Shown here piece after piece: positions 16,821-25,188 of a stretch of DNA of 64,000 bases (the stretch's first letter is position 1; each line of letters begins with the position of its first letter). The stretch comes from Bacteroidota bacterium. Its GTDB lineage: Bacteria; Bacteroidota; Bacteroidia; Chitinophagales; LD1. The DNA lies in the NCBI GenBank assembly GCA_947475165.1, contig CANJLD010000009.1, forward strand, positions 1 through 64,000, read 5' to 3'. The translations under genes were made by a program, and so were the position numbers. The notes beneath the pieces are model-generated. The model saw only the letters and a list, made by a program, of their open reading frames with translations. It made no database searches and had not been told where the DNA came from.

Positions 16821-16856
16821 ACACCCCTAAGTCCCCTTTAGGGGATTTAGGAGTGT
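16821..16856 (-). terminator. hairpin containing the shared 23-bp palindromic repeat
   Basis: A near-perfect 16-bp stem around a TTTA loop (ACACCCCTAAGTCCCC against GGGGATTTAGGAGTGT), followed on the minus strand by GTTTTTTCTAC. It lies 5 bp beyond the stop of the macroglobulin gene. Its core at 16829-16851 is identical to the repeat at 24010-24032. Confidence 0.65.
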
Positions 16857-16860
16857 TGTA

Positions 16861-19800
16861 TTACGGATTCACAAACACTCTACCCAATCCTACCCAAGCC
16901 TTATGCTCGCTGGTGTAATACAAATAGGCTGACGAAGCCGGTGCATCATACTCGCCCGGAATTTCAGCTTTCAAATCAAGATTGATTTGTTTCTGTTCAT
17001 TCGGGGCAAGGTCGCGGTAATAGCAGGCAATGTTGTTGCCGATTATTTCATAAAAATCAATTGTTCCCTTTTCCTGCATTTCTTTCAATTGCCAAGGCTG
17101 GGCAGAGAAGCCTGCCGGTATTCCGATAATGGCCATCGTCATCGGCTGACCTTGATTGGTTTTGTTTTTAAGCGTTGCTGATAAGCGGAGCGTTTCACCC
17201 ACCTTCACCTGTTTTGCTGAAAGTTTTGTTTCCAGGTTCACCACACATTCCTTCGAACTTTCGGGTAGCGAAGTGCTATAGGAAATATTCATAGCGTAAG
17301 GCAATGCCTGTTTGCATCCTTTAAAGCGCACTTCGATTTTTTGTTTGCCCTGTTGCACAAATTTTTCCAGACCATCCATCATTACATTATTGCGTTCTCC
17401 TTTTGCAAAATCTTTTTGCGAAACAACAGTTCCGTTCACCAGCAATTCAATTGTCCCTGCTTCATCTGTTTTCTTGCTGAACTCAGCATACTTTGTCAAC
17501 GACTTCAATGCAAGAATTGTTGCCTGTGTAGAACCGAAGCCTCCGTAACCGCTGCGCGCTCCAACTAAAAATTTCACCGCACTGGTTACACTTTTCATAT
17601 CGGGAGATTTTGATTTCATCAACGCGAGCAAAATCAGCGAAGTAGTTTCTGTCTTTAAACTCTCACCGGTGCTGCGGGTAATAGAATGTTTCTTGCCTGT
17701 CCAGAAGCCTGCTTCGTTGCGGATATTGATAAGACGCGTAACCATTTCTTCACCGCGTTGCTCCTCACCGGCATTGAAGAGTGTATTAGCTACCAACGCC
17801 ATCAAATAAGGGTCACTGCTTTTCTTCGCCTCTTTTTCTACTGCAGTTAACTCCTTGCCAAGGTCTTTGTAACCAGCTTCACTCAACGCATATACAATGT
17901 AGGCATTAGTCACATCCTCATCTGCTCCGCCAAACGAATCGAGTGCGCGCGGATTCTTTTTAAAGCCACCGTTACCATCGCGCTTTTCTAAAAGCAATTT
18001 GGTCGTGCGCTCAATCATTTTATCATCTACTCCTTTGTAAACGTTTTTCATGTCTACAAATTCCATTAAGCCATAAGCAGTAAGTGCCTCGTGTGCCGGT
18101 GCGGCACCAAACCATTCGTAGCCGTTCTCTTTTGTTTCAAACGCAGTCAGCTTTTTGTAGCCATCATCCAAAAGCTTGGTAGCGCGTGCTTCTAATTTCG
18201 GGTCATCAATCTTCATGCTCTTTAAATATTGCAGCACCATGATGTTCGGATAGTTAGAAGAAGACGTTTGCTCGAAACAACCATAAGGTTCGCGCAAAAT
18301 AGATTCAACTCCACTCATCAACTCGGTCATGATGTTCGGATAGGCGTTGAACGAAACTTTCATAGAACCCGGAACAACATTCACCGGATTGATGACAAAA
18401 TCTTTTTCCATGTCCTGACCGCTTAAAGAAATATTAGCCGGAAATCCTTTTGCCACTACTTCAATATTTCTCGTCAGCGCATCGTTGAATTTCGGAGAGC
18501 TGAATTTAATTTCAAGATTACCTGAACCAATTTCATTGCTGGCTGTTGCTTCCAGATAAATCACTTTTGATTGATTGGCAGCAATAACCACTTCACTCAC
18601 TTTCGAGTTAATCAACAACTGCTTTGGCGAAACAATCACCAGTCGCCCGCGTGCCTCTTCGGCTGAATTGTTTTTAATAAACACCGGCAGCATCATTTTA
18701 TCACCGGCAACCATTTCGGTTGGAATTTTTGCATCCATCGCAAACGGAAGATTAGTGTAGAAGTTCGCTTCGCTCCTTCCAATCGAGCCGTCATCACCAA
18801 AACCTTCTACCGTTGTTTTGAAAGAAGAAATCAAATCGTTGGTGGTGAACTCTACTTTTGCTCTTCCGCTTTTATCGGTCACTACATTGCCATTCCAGTA
18901 AATGGTTGAAGCAAAATCATTTCTGGTTGTGTCGGTCACTGCATATTTCGTTTTCGGAAATTCTTTGGCGCGGTAGAAAGCAATCTGATTTTGTTGCTGC
19001 TCTACATTCTTGTCGAAGTTCTGCATCTCGGCAAAGCGCAGGTCGCCAACCTTGGCGGCAACAGTTGCTTCATCCAAACCCTCCTTTCCGTCATTCTCAT
19101 TTCTGTTTTCTAAATCAGCTTCATCTGCCTTTGGTTCTTCCTCTACATCTTTTGCTTTCAGTTCCATCACATCAAATTCAGCCAGTTCTATTTTCTTGTT
19201 TCCTTTCGCAGCCTTGCCTTCGGCCTTCATAGCTGCTACAACTACTCTTTCTTCCATCGCCAATCCGTTGCCGCCCATAGCCGGTGCCATTGGTGCATTA
19301 TCATCTCTTGCTCCGCGGTACATATACCTGCGGTTGTCGTACAGATAATACGCCACATCTTTTCCGTAAGCGTAAATGGTTTGCGTTTGTGTCTGGAAGT
19401 TTGGTGCAGCAATTTCAATCTGGTTCTGTTTCGAAATATCAAACTTGCTGAGCGTGAACTTCCCATCTCTATCGGTTACGGTGCTTTTTCCGCTTTCTTT
19501 AAACTTCACCACCGCACCGGTTACCGGTTTGCCGGTGTAGCCCTCGTAAATTATTCCGCTCAGCTGGGCTTTCTCTCCGTTAAATTTTACTTCCGGATAG
19601 TCTTCATCAGTAATTTGTTTCCATTCATATTTTCTCCAACCGCTGGTAAGCATTAGCAGGTCGAGTGCCTTGTCGGCTTTCTCCTCTTTCTTATCGAAAT
19701 AAAAATTCGGCTCTTCTACTTTTTCTTTCAGCTCGGGCTCGAGCAAAATCTTTGAAAGAATATTTCCCTGCTTGTCATCGGCAAACGAGAGGAGGTTATC

Positions 19801-21246
19801 ATCTACCACACTCAGCGCAAAGTTTCCCGGCACCGGTAAGCCCTGTGCATCGGTTACGCGGATGCTCATCGAAACTTTTTCGCGCGGCTGGTATTGTTGC
19901 TTATCGGTGGTGATGGAGATATTGAGCTGCTCATCTTTTTTTATAAAAGCCAAACGCTCGCATCTTGCAATGCCTTTACTATCGAACAAAGTGATTTGCG
20001 AAATACCCACTGGAAAGTTTTCGGTGTTGATGTTGATTTGATTCGCACCTTTCACTGCATTAAAAGCTCCCGCATAATAAATCTTGCCACGCGTTTGCGC
20101 TACAATCGAAAGCTGCTCGTTCTGCCAGCTGTTGATGGCAAGTTGTAAATTCTGTTTGTTCGCATTTGCCTTCAGCACATAACCCACCTTCAGCACTTCG
20201 GGTAAATTAAATTCATCCAAAATTCCTTCGGGCTTGGTGATGCGTGCCTTGTAGGCTTCGTTTTGTTTGGGAACAAAATCAACCGCACCCATGCCGAAGT
20301 GATAGCTCGTAAACTTGGCAACAAACGCACCTTTTGCGTCTACAATTATTCCTTCCACATCTGCCGGCTTGCTGAATTCGTTCACCGCACGAAAGGCAAC
20401 TTTCGAATTTACATTCGCTACCATATCGCCACCTTCGGGAAAAAACTCCATCGAAATTTTGTTGAGCACAATCGGCACACTGCGCGAAATACTTTCGGTG
20501 CTTCCTTCAAAATCAATCATCGCGTTTACTATGCCGTCAATCGAATTCAAATCTTTAGGCAACGTAAATTTCAAATTCACTTTACCGGTCGCATCGGTGG
20601 TGGCTGAATTATCCGAAAGCGATTTGCCATCCAGCTGCGCGCTGAATTTCACTTTTGTGTTGGCCAGCGGTTTGTTCGCATTCGTATTCAGTTCCAGCTT
20701 CGCCACTACCTCATCGCCTTTGCCGTAAGCTTTCTTTTCAAAATCAAGTTTCATTTTAAGGCGGGGCATTACTACATTCTGCACGGTTATGTCTTTCTCG
20801 AACCGGTAGCCGTTCTCCTCATTTTTCTGCCACTCGGTGTAGGCGCGTATTTTATAAATACCACCGGGGTGCGCGCTCAAATTAAAATCGCCCTGCGCGG
20901 CACCGTTCTTCGCCACAATCTTGTAATGCTTTTCGGTAGAACCTTTGGGCGTTATAAACTCCACATGAATAATGTCGCTGTTGTTCGATGGCTTCAGCGT
21001 TTTTTCATCGCGCACGTAGGCGGTAAACCAAACGGTTTCACCGGGCTTGTAAAAGGACTTGTCGGTTTGCAGGTAAACGCGGTCCTGCGCGGCATGGCTG
21101 TAAAAGGTTTTGAATTTTTCTTTGAGCACTTTAATAAAATCGCTTTCGAAAGTTTCGGAATCCAGGTTGGTAATGGCTGCTACTACGGCTGTTACTGAAA
21201 GTAAAATGAGCGCAGCGGCACTGATTGGTTTGAACATTTTCTGCAT
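16861..21246 (-). CDS. alpha-2-macroglobulin-family protein with thioester motif
   Basis: 1461 residues with an N-terminal signal or anchor (residues 4-24). The MG-type domain near 55-160 begins RVYLQTDKSFYKPGETVWFTAYV. A carboxypeptidase-regulatory-like segment (YEGYTGKPVTGAVVKFKES) lies near 575-630. The thioester-forming GCFEQ at residues 989-993 is followed by the alpha/alpha-toroid thioester-ester domain to about 1250. The C-terminal receptor-like domain covers about 1330-1461. Bacterial A2Ms trap proteases covalently in the periplasm or at the surface, often beside penicillin-binding protein 1C; here the neighbour is an M1 peptidase. A charged low-complexity stretch (about 670-740) may be the bait or linker region. 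Confidence 0.9.
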   Translation of the reverse strand: MQKMFKPISAAALILLSVTAVVAAITNLDSETFESDFIKVLKEKFKTFYSHAAQDRVYLQTDKSFYKPGETVWFTAYVRDEKTLKPSNNSDIIHVEFITPKGSTEKHYKIVAKNGAAQGDFNLSAHPGGIYKIRAYTEWQKNEENGYRFEKDITVQNVVMPRLKMKLDFEKKAYGKGDEVVAKLELNTNANKPLANTKVKFSAQLDGKSLSDNSATTDATGKVNLKFTLPKDLNSIDGIVNAMIDFEGSTESISRSVPIVLNKISMEFFPEGGDMVANVNSKVAFRAVNEFSKPADVEGIIVDAKGAFVAKFTSYHFGMGAVDFVPKQNEAYKARITKPEGILDEFNLPEVLKVGYVLKANANKQNLQLAINSWQNEQLSIVAQTRGKIYYAGAFNAVKGANQININTENFPVGISQITLFDSKGIARCERLAFIKKDEQLNISITTDKQQYQPREKVSMSIRVTDAQGLPVPGNFALSVVDDNLLSFADDKQGNILSKILLEPELKEKVEEPNFYFDKKEEKADKALDLLMLTSGWRKYEWKQITDEDYPEVKFNGEKAQLSGIIYEGYTGKPVTGAVVKFKESGKSTVTDRDGKFTLSKFDISKQNQIEIAAPNFQTQTQTIYAYGKDVAYYLYDNRRYMYRGARDDNAPMAPAMGGNGLAMEERVVVAAMKAEGKAAKGNKKIELAEFDVMELKAKDVEEEPKADEADLENRNENDGKEGLDEATVAAKVGDLRFAEMQNFDKNVEQQQNQIAFYRAKEFPKTKYAVTDTTRNDFASTIYWNGNVVTDKSGRAKVEFTTNDLISSFKTTVEGFGDDGSIGRSEANFYTNLPFAMDAKIPTEMVAGDKMMLPVFIKNNSAEEARGRLVIVSPKQLLINSKVSEVVIAANQSKVIYLEATASNEIGSGNLEIKFSSPKFNDALTRNIEVVAKGFPANISLSGQDMEKDFVINPVNVVPGSMKVSFNAYPNIMTELMSGVESILREPYGCFEQTSSSNYPNIMVLQYLKSMKIDDPKLEARATKLLDDGYKKLTAFETKENGYEWFGAAPAHEALTAYGLMEFVDMKNVYKGVDDKMIERTTKLLLEKRDGNGGFKKNPRALDSFGGADEDVTNAYIVYALSEAGYKDLGKELTAVEKEAKKSSDPYLMALVANTLFNAGEEQRGEEMVTRLINIRNEAGFWTGKKHSITRSTGESLKTETTSLILLALMKSKSPDMKSVTSAVKFLVGARSGYGGFGSTQATILALKSLTKYAEFSKKTDEAGTIELLVNGTVVSQKDFAKGERNNVMMDGLEKFVQQGKQKIEVRFKGCKQALPYAMNISYSTSLPESSKECVVNLETKLSAKQVKVGETLRLSATLKNKTNQGQPMTMAIIGIPAGFSAQPWQLKEMQEKGTIDFYEIIGNNIACYYRDLAPNEQKQINLDLKAEIPGEYDAPASSAYLYYTSEHKAWVGLGRVFVNP

Positions 21247-21360
21247 GGCTTTAAGTTTTGTTTTGTGCTATAGAGATGCACGATGCAGAGAAATTCCATA
21301 AAAACCGGATGTGAAGATTTGCTAATTTGATGATTTAATATTGTTACATATAGCGTTCAT
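21247..21360. other. upstream region of the macroglobulin gene; no gene seen
   Basis: Non-coding spacer between the start of the macroglobulin gene and array 2. No convincing -7 box or hairpin was found. Confidence 0.4.
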
Positions 21361-21662
21361 TTTTCTTCTCAGAGGGAGCGTTTAGGAACTCAGAGATTGG
21401 ATTTTGGTTCTCAGAGGGCTCATTTTGCTTCTCAGAGATTTTCGTTTTGCTTCTCAGAGGGTTCATTTTTCTTCTCAGAGCGTTCATTTTGCTTCTCAGA
21501 GACACGATTTTTCTTCTCAGAGCGGTCGTTTTTCTTGTCAGAGGGAGCGTTTGGGTTCTCAGAGATGCGATTTTTCTTCTCAGAGACAGGATTTGGCTTC
21601 TCAGAGATGTCATTTTTCTTCTCTGAGATGCCATTTGGCTTGTCAGAGATTTTTGTTTTTGG
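21361..21662 (-). repeat. 21-bp degenerate tandem array 2 (about 14 units)
   Basis: On the plus strand each unit reads TCAGAG, a variable hexamer, then TTTTTCTTC or a close variant. Hexamers include GGAGCG, ATTGGA, GGCTCA, GGTTCA, CGTTCA, ACACGA, CGGTCG, ATGCGA, ACAGGA, ATGTCA and ATGCCA. Thirteen to fourteen units; one near 21435 is 22 bp long, so no reading frame keeps a constant repeat through the whole array. Read on the minus strand a unit (CTGAGAAGAAAAATGAACCC) resembles array 1 (TTGAGAAGAAGACAGACCTT), so both arrays belong to one family in opposite orientation. Confidence 0.85.
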
Positions 21663-21711
21663 GGTTGAATGGGGTGTTTTAGTGAAATTTGTAAAATTTT
21701 AGAGGGTTTGA

Positions 21712-21803
21712 TGGATATTATTCTTTTGACTTGAACCAAAAGTTCAAGACGTTGCCACAGCTATCGAGCTTAAGCTAAAATTCTCAAGGCTGGAGGGAAA
21801 TAC
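21712..21803 (+). repeat. long intergenic repeat, copy C (shortened)
   Basis: Carries the same opening hairpin in shortened form (TTCTTTTGACTTGAACCAAA, then AGTTCAAG), a GCTAAAA block and an AAGGCTGGAGGGAAA block. The middle part present in copies A and B is reduced. As with copy B, the structured GGGATTG motif follows within about 40 bp. Confidence 0.65.
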
Positions 21804-21833
21804 AAAATGCAATAGGGTCTTTCTGTATTTCGC

Positions 21834-21953
21834 GGCAGGGATTGTAGTGGAAATCTCCCGCACCGGTTGGCATCTGCGCGGGTGGGTGCGGGAATTGGAA
21901 CGGAAAGCCCGGTGTTGCGCTTGCGTGGATTTTTGGGGTAGGCGCAACAGCCG
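21834..21953 (+). ncRNA. possible structured RNA motif (Flavo-1-like?), copy 2
   Basis: GGCAGGGATTGTAGTGGAAA and CGGGAATTGGAACGGAAAGC flank a GC-rich hairpin (CCCGCACC..GGTGCGGG). A further helix is formed by GTTGCGC and GCGCAAC downstream. Order and wording match the copy at 7120-7292. It overlaps the 5' extension of the sigma-factor reading frame, which argues that this extension is not translated. The Rfam assignment is unverified. Confidence 0.35.
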
Positions 21954-22028
21954 CCCTTGTAATTTTCATCTTGCCCTATTTAAGCTACTGTCTTTAAACT
22001 ACCTGTTAAAAGCAACAACACTATCGAA

Positions 22029-22695
22029 ATGTTATTCGTATCTTCAAAAAGTTAAAACCCAGCGGCTGAAAACAGAAAACAATAAAAACCTCACTGACGA
22101 AGAGTTGGTGCACCGTTACCGCAATTCGCACGAGACCGCGTACGTGGGTGAGTTGTATCAGCGATATACCCACCTGGTTTATGGTGTTTGCATGAAGTAT
22201 CTGCAGAATGAAGCAGAGGCAGAGGATATGACGATGCAGATTTTTGAAAAGCTGATTCAGGATTTAAAGAAGCATCATATTACCTTGTTTAAGAGTTGGC
22301 TGCATGTGGTGGTTAAAAATGAGTGCATGATGCGGTTCCGCAAAAACACAAAGGATGCTAAAAAGGAGACGAAGCTGAAGTTTGAGCTGAATAAAAATGT
22401 GGAAATTGACCCAATTGATCATCTATTAGAGGAAGAAAAGAAACAACAGGAGGCAGAGGACAAAAAATTTGTGCTCCAGTACCTGAAAGAAGGCATAGAT
22501 GAATTGAAAGACGAACAGAGAACGTGTATTGAGTTATTTTATTTGAAGGAAGCCACTTATTCGGAAATTGCAGGGGTAACGGGGTTTACGGTTAACGAGG
22601 TGAAGAGCCATCTGCAAAACGGAAAAAGGAATTTGAAGAAATTTATAACGGCCAAAAACGATGAGGCACAAGACGGAAAAAATGAAGTTATCTGA
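22029..22695 (+). CDS. ECF-type RNA polymerase sigma factor (start unclear, possible 1-nt frameshift)
   Basis: The conserved part begins at LTDEELVHRYR and contains region 2 (YTHLVYGVCMKYLQNEAEAEDMTMQIFEKL) and region 4 (IELFYLKEATYSEIAGVTGFTVNEVKSHLQNGKRNLKK), the standard ECF plan. The open frame extends back to a GTG at 21847, but that extension lies in the structured repeat and shows no protein character. No ATG, GTG or TTG stands just before the domain in frame. An ATG at 22029 is off by one: removing one A from the AAAAA run at 22046-22050 joins it to the sigma frame (MLFVSSKVKTQRLKTENN). The 3' end overlaps the anti-sigma gene by 35 nt. Confidence 0.85.
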
Positions 22696-23923
22696 GCAGG
22701 GAGTAATTCCTGAAGAAGCGTTGCTGGCATACATCAACAACGAACTTACTGCGGAAGAAAAGCAGGAGCTGGAAAAGCTGTTGAAGGACGACCCGTTTGC
22801 ACAGGAGGCATTGGAAGGTTTGCAGCAGTCGAACAAAACAAATGTGTCGGCTGTGGTGGTGAACATTAACAAGCGGGTGCGCGAGCGTGTGGGTATGAAA
22901 GAAGCGCGGATGATAAAAATGCACTGGAGCAATTACGCGTGGGCGGCTGTGGTGTTCGGTATACTGATAGGCGTTGGGTTTTTGATGGTGAATTATATGG
23001 GCAATGAAAGCAGCCCGATTGCGATGAATAAAGAAGCAGATAAAAGTGTGAACCTGCTGGAGAAGAAAGCAGAAGAGCCAACGATGGCACCGGTAATGAC
23101 AAATACGGCAACCGATACCGTGTCGGTGAATGAACAACAGGGAGTTGCAGATGCTGAAAGCAATAACCTTGAATCTCCTGCCGGAGATTTGAGACAGACC
23201 ACTACAAAAGCAGAAGCAGACAGAAATGATGCAGAAAATAAAAATGCGAAGACAGTTGTAGCAAAACAACAACCCGTAACCGCTACCGGTGGTGTGGCTG
23301 CACCACCGCAAGCAATACAGGCTGATGATAAAGCAACGATGAACGGCAGCAAGGTTGCGGGCAACACCAATGCTGGAGCTGCGCAGAAGGGCAAAGCTGA
23401 TAACAATGCCTACCGGAATGCGAATGGCGATGCAGAAAGATTGGAGACAAAACCGGCAGCTAAAGAAGAAGTAAAGAAAAAGAATGTAGAGCAGCGAAGA
23501 GAAGCAGAAGCACCGGCAACAGAAACCATTGCGCGCGGTTCTATTGTAGAAAAGGTACCGGCAAATAAAGTTACCGTAATTACCATGGACGATGCGATGA
23601 AGAGTTTTAACGGTGGCGATTACAAAGCATCATCGGAGCAGTTCAGCCAAATTTTGAGTCAGCAACCCAACAATGTAGATGCCCTTTACTTTGGCGGCAT
23701 CAGCGATTACATTAACGGCAATACGAAGAAGAGCGAAAAGAATTTCGACAAGCTGCTGAAAGAGGGAGCTAAATATTCGGAAGGCTCGAAATGGTACAAG
23801 GCGAATATTTTACTGAAGAAGGGAAAGAAAGACGAAGCAAAAAAAATATTGGATGAGCTTGCTAACTCGGGTGGCTCGTATAAGGAAAGAGCCGTTAAGA
23901 AGAAGGCGGAGATGGAGTTTTAG
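22661..23923 (+). CDS. probable anti-sigma factor with C-terminal TPR-like region
   Basis: 420 residues. Residues 8-60 form a helical N-terminal domain (LLAYINNELTAEEKQELEKLLKDDPFAQEALEGL) typical of Bacteroidota anti-sigma proteins without a zinc finger. A membrane segment follows at 90-112, then a long Ala/Lys/Glu/Asn-rich linker (about 115-310), and a C-terminal TPR-like part (MKSFNGGDYKASSEQFSQIL..NVDALYFGGISDYINGN) in the periplasm. It probably holds the preceding sigma factor at the membrane and releases it on an envelope signal. The start overlaps the sigma gene, indicating translational coupling. An ATG at codon 8 is an alternative start. Confidence 0.8.
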   Translation: MRHKTEKMKLSEQGVIPEEALLAYINNELTAEEKQELEKLLKDDPFAQEALEGLQQSNKTNVSAVVVNINKRVRERVGMKEARMIKMHWSNYAWAAVVFGILIGVGFLMVNYMGNESSPIAMNKEADKSVNLLEKKAEEPTMAPVMTNTATDTVSVNEQQGVADAESNNLESPAGDLRQTTTKAEADRNDAENKNAKTVVAKQQPVTATGGVAAPPQAIQADDKATMNGSKVAGNTNAGAAQKGKADNNAYRNANGDAERLETKPAAKEEVKKKNVEQRREAEAPATETIARGSIVEKVPANKVTVITMDDAMKSFNGGDYKASSEQFSQILSQQPNNVDALYFGGISDYINGNTKKSEKNFDKLLKEGAKYSEGSKWYKANILLKKGKKDEAKKILDELANSGGSYKERAVKKKAEMEF

Positions 23924-23930
23924 AAACACA

Positions 23931-23953
23931 CCTAAATCCCCTAAAGGGGACTT
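23931..23953 (-). repeat. 23-bp palindromic repeat, left arm
   Basis: Contains TCCCCTAAAGGGGA. It is the exact reverse complement of 24010-24032 and of 16829-16851. It begins 8 bp after the anti-sigma stop. Confidence 0.85.
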
Positions 23954-23955
23954 TA

Positions 23956-23994
23956 AATACAAACAGCCGAAAATTTTTTCCGGCTGTTTGTATT
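23956..23994. terminator. bidirectional terminator between convergent genes
   Basis: A perfect 14-bp stem (AATACAAACAGCCG and CGGCTGTTTGTATT) around an 11-nt AAAATTTTTTC loop, with T-rich sequence on the plus-strand side. It separates the anti-sigma gene from the convergent gene at 24028-25149 and lies between two inverted copies of the 23-bp repeat. Confidence 0.75.
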
Positions 23995-24009
23995 TTGTAT
24001 TGGCTATTC

Positions 24010-24032
24010 AAGTCCCCTTTAGGGGATTTAGG
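24010..24032 (+). repeat. 23-bp palindromic repeat, right arm
   Basis: Contains TCCCCTTTAGGGGA. It supplies the stop codon (TAA, plus-strand TTA at 24028) and borders the last Pro codon of the convergent gene. Identical to 16829-16851. Confidence 0.85.
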
Positions 24033-25149
24033 GGTTGAATTGTAGTTTGGTCCAATAGATATATGTCTTGCCCAATTGTCCGGAAATCCAGTTTTTCTTT
24101 CTTCCGGTTATGTTGTTCGAATAATTCATAATTACATACGTATTCTCATCAACTTTTGAAATACCGGCATAAGAACAATCACCGGTGCTTGGGAAATCGG
24201 TGACAAGCGATAAAGTCAAATCATTTTTATTGAGTTTGAAAAGTGCCGTCACTTTTCTGGTGATAGAGTTTCTGATTCTGCCTTGCTTTTCATTCTTGCG
24301 GTTTTTCGTCTTATCAATTTCACCATCTAAATTTCTTCTTGAAACCAGATAGATGTCTTCGTTGTGGTCGAACAAAAGTGCGCTGTCGTATTTTGTTTTG
24401 CTGCGTAGTTTTTTCCAATTGCCGATAGAAGTTTTATCGGCACTACAAACCAAAGAGCCGGTGCCTTCGAGGCGAACAGTAGAAAATAAATTTCCCTGTT
24501 TGTCGAAAATGAACTCTCCTTCTTCTGCCGATAAAATATCTACCTGCGGCTTTACGGAAATATTTTTCCAGTTCACGGCATCGGTACTCCACAACAACCG
24601 AAGGTCGCTTTTGTGTTTGTTCTGGTAAAGGTTCTTTCCGTAATAAGCCGATAAATAGAGCGTGTCGTTTCGTTCGCGAAGACGCCAAGGGACAAAACCA
24701 TCGAGATGAATGGATTGCTTTTCGCTCCAGATTCCGGTTGCTGATTTTCTAAGCACAAAAATTTCTTTAGGCTCAAAGCGGAATGTTTTTGTTCCACCTT
24801 TGAAAAAATAAAGATTGAGTGTATCGTGATAAATGGCGAAGCGCGGTTCGCGCACATCGCAGGCTAAGGCTATTTCGGTTTCGTAATTCCATGTTTCTAA
24901 ATCGGCAGAGCTAACCACATACATCATTGCTTTTTTAGAAGCAAAGTGCGTGGGTGCGGTACGGAAAGCGAGATAAAACTTGTCGTGATACTTCACGAGG
25001 TCGAGATTGATATTGCTGTGCTGAATTTTGCATTGTGCAGGAAGCTTGCCCGAAGTGGTGAGGTTTTTCCATTCGTCAAACTTTACGGTTTGCGAAAAAC
25101 CGGTGATTGTTTGAAAACAAAACAGGATTGTGATTAGTTTGCGAAGCAT
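24028..25149 (-). CDS. exported protein, probable sialidase/GH43-like beta-propeller
   Basis: 373 residues from the ATG at 25149, chosen because it gives a Sec signal peptide (MLRKLITILFCFQTITGFSQ); the upstream frame extension of 58 codons has no protein character and would cover the opposite gene's start. The mature part has repeated blades of the type KYHDKFYLAFRTAP, VVSSADLETWNYETE and LLWSTDAVNWKNIS, as in sialidases and five-bladed glycosidases (Asp-box-like S-x-D-x-x-x-W). Enzymatic activity is inferred, not shown. A -7 box is 4 nt upstream of the ATG. Confidence 0.7.
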   Translation of the reverse strand: MLRKLITILFCFQTITGFSQTVKFDEWKNLTTSGKLPAQCKIQHSNINLDLVKYHDKFYLAFRTAPTHFASKKAMMYVVSSADLETWNYETEIALACDVREPRFAIYHDTLNLYFFKGGTKTFRFEPKEIFVLRKSATGIWSEKQSIHLDGFVPWRLRERNDTLYLSAYYGKNLYQNKHKSDLRLLWSTDAVNWKNISVKPQVDILSAEEGEFIFDKQGNLFSTVRLEGTGSLVCSADKTSIGNWKKLRSKTKYDSALLFDHNEDIYLVSRRNLDGEIDKTKNRKNEKQGRIRNSITRKVTALFKLNKNDLTLSLVTDFPSTGDCSYAGISKVDENTYVIMNYSNNITGRKKNWISGQLGKTYIYWTKLQFNP

Positions 25150-25153
25150 CGCG

Positions 25154-25161
25154 CAAAAATA
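25154..25161 (-). promoter_or_regulatory. candidate -7 box, 4 nt before the ATG
   Basis: Minus-strand TATTTTTG matches TAnnTTTG exactly. With only 4 nt to the ATG at 25149 the mRNA would be leaderless. Confidence 0.45.
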
Positions 25162-25188
25162 TTCAGTCGCGCTAATCGTAATAGAAGA

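Noticed and set aside
18858-20728. Several long plus-strand ORFs opposite the macroglobulin gene
   Set aside because: They are shadows of the codon use of a strongly supported 1461-residue protein and show no domain or start context of their own.
21361-21662. Array 2 as CRISPR-like barcode of spacers
   Set aside because: The variable part is only 6 bp and its last bases are restricted (mostly C/G then A/G), too short and too constrained to be captured DNA.
21847-22028. 60-residue N-terminal extension of the sigma factor
   Set aside because: It is encoded by the structured repeat motif, is Arg/Cys/Trp-rich, and does not resemble any sigma N-terminus.
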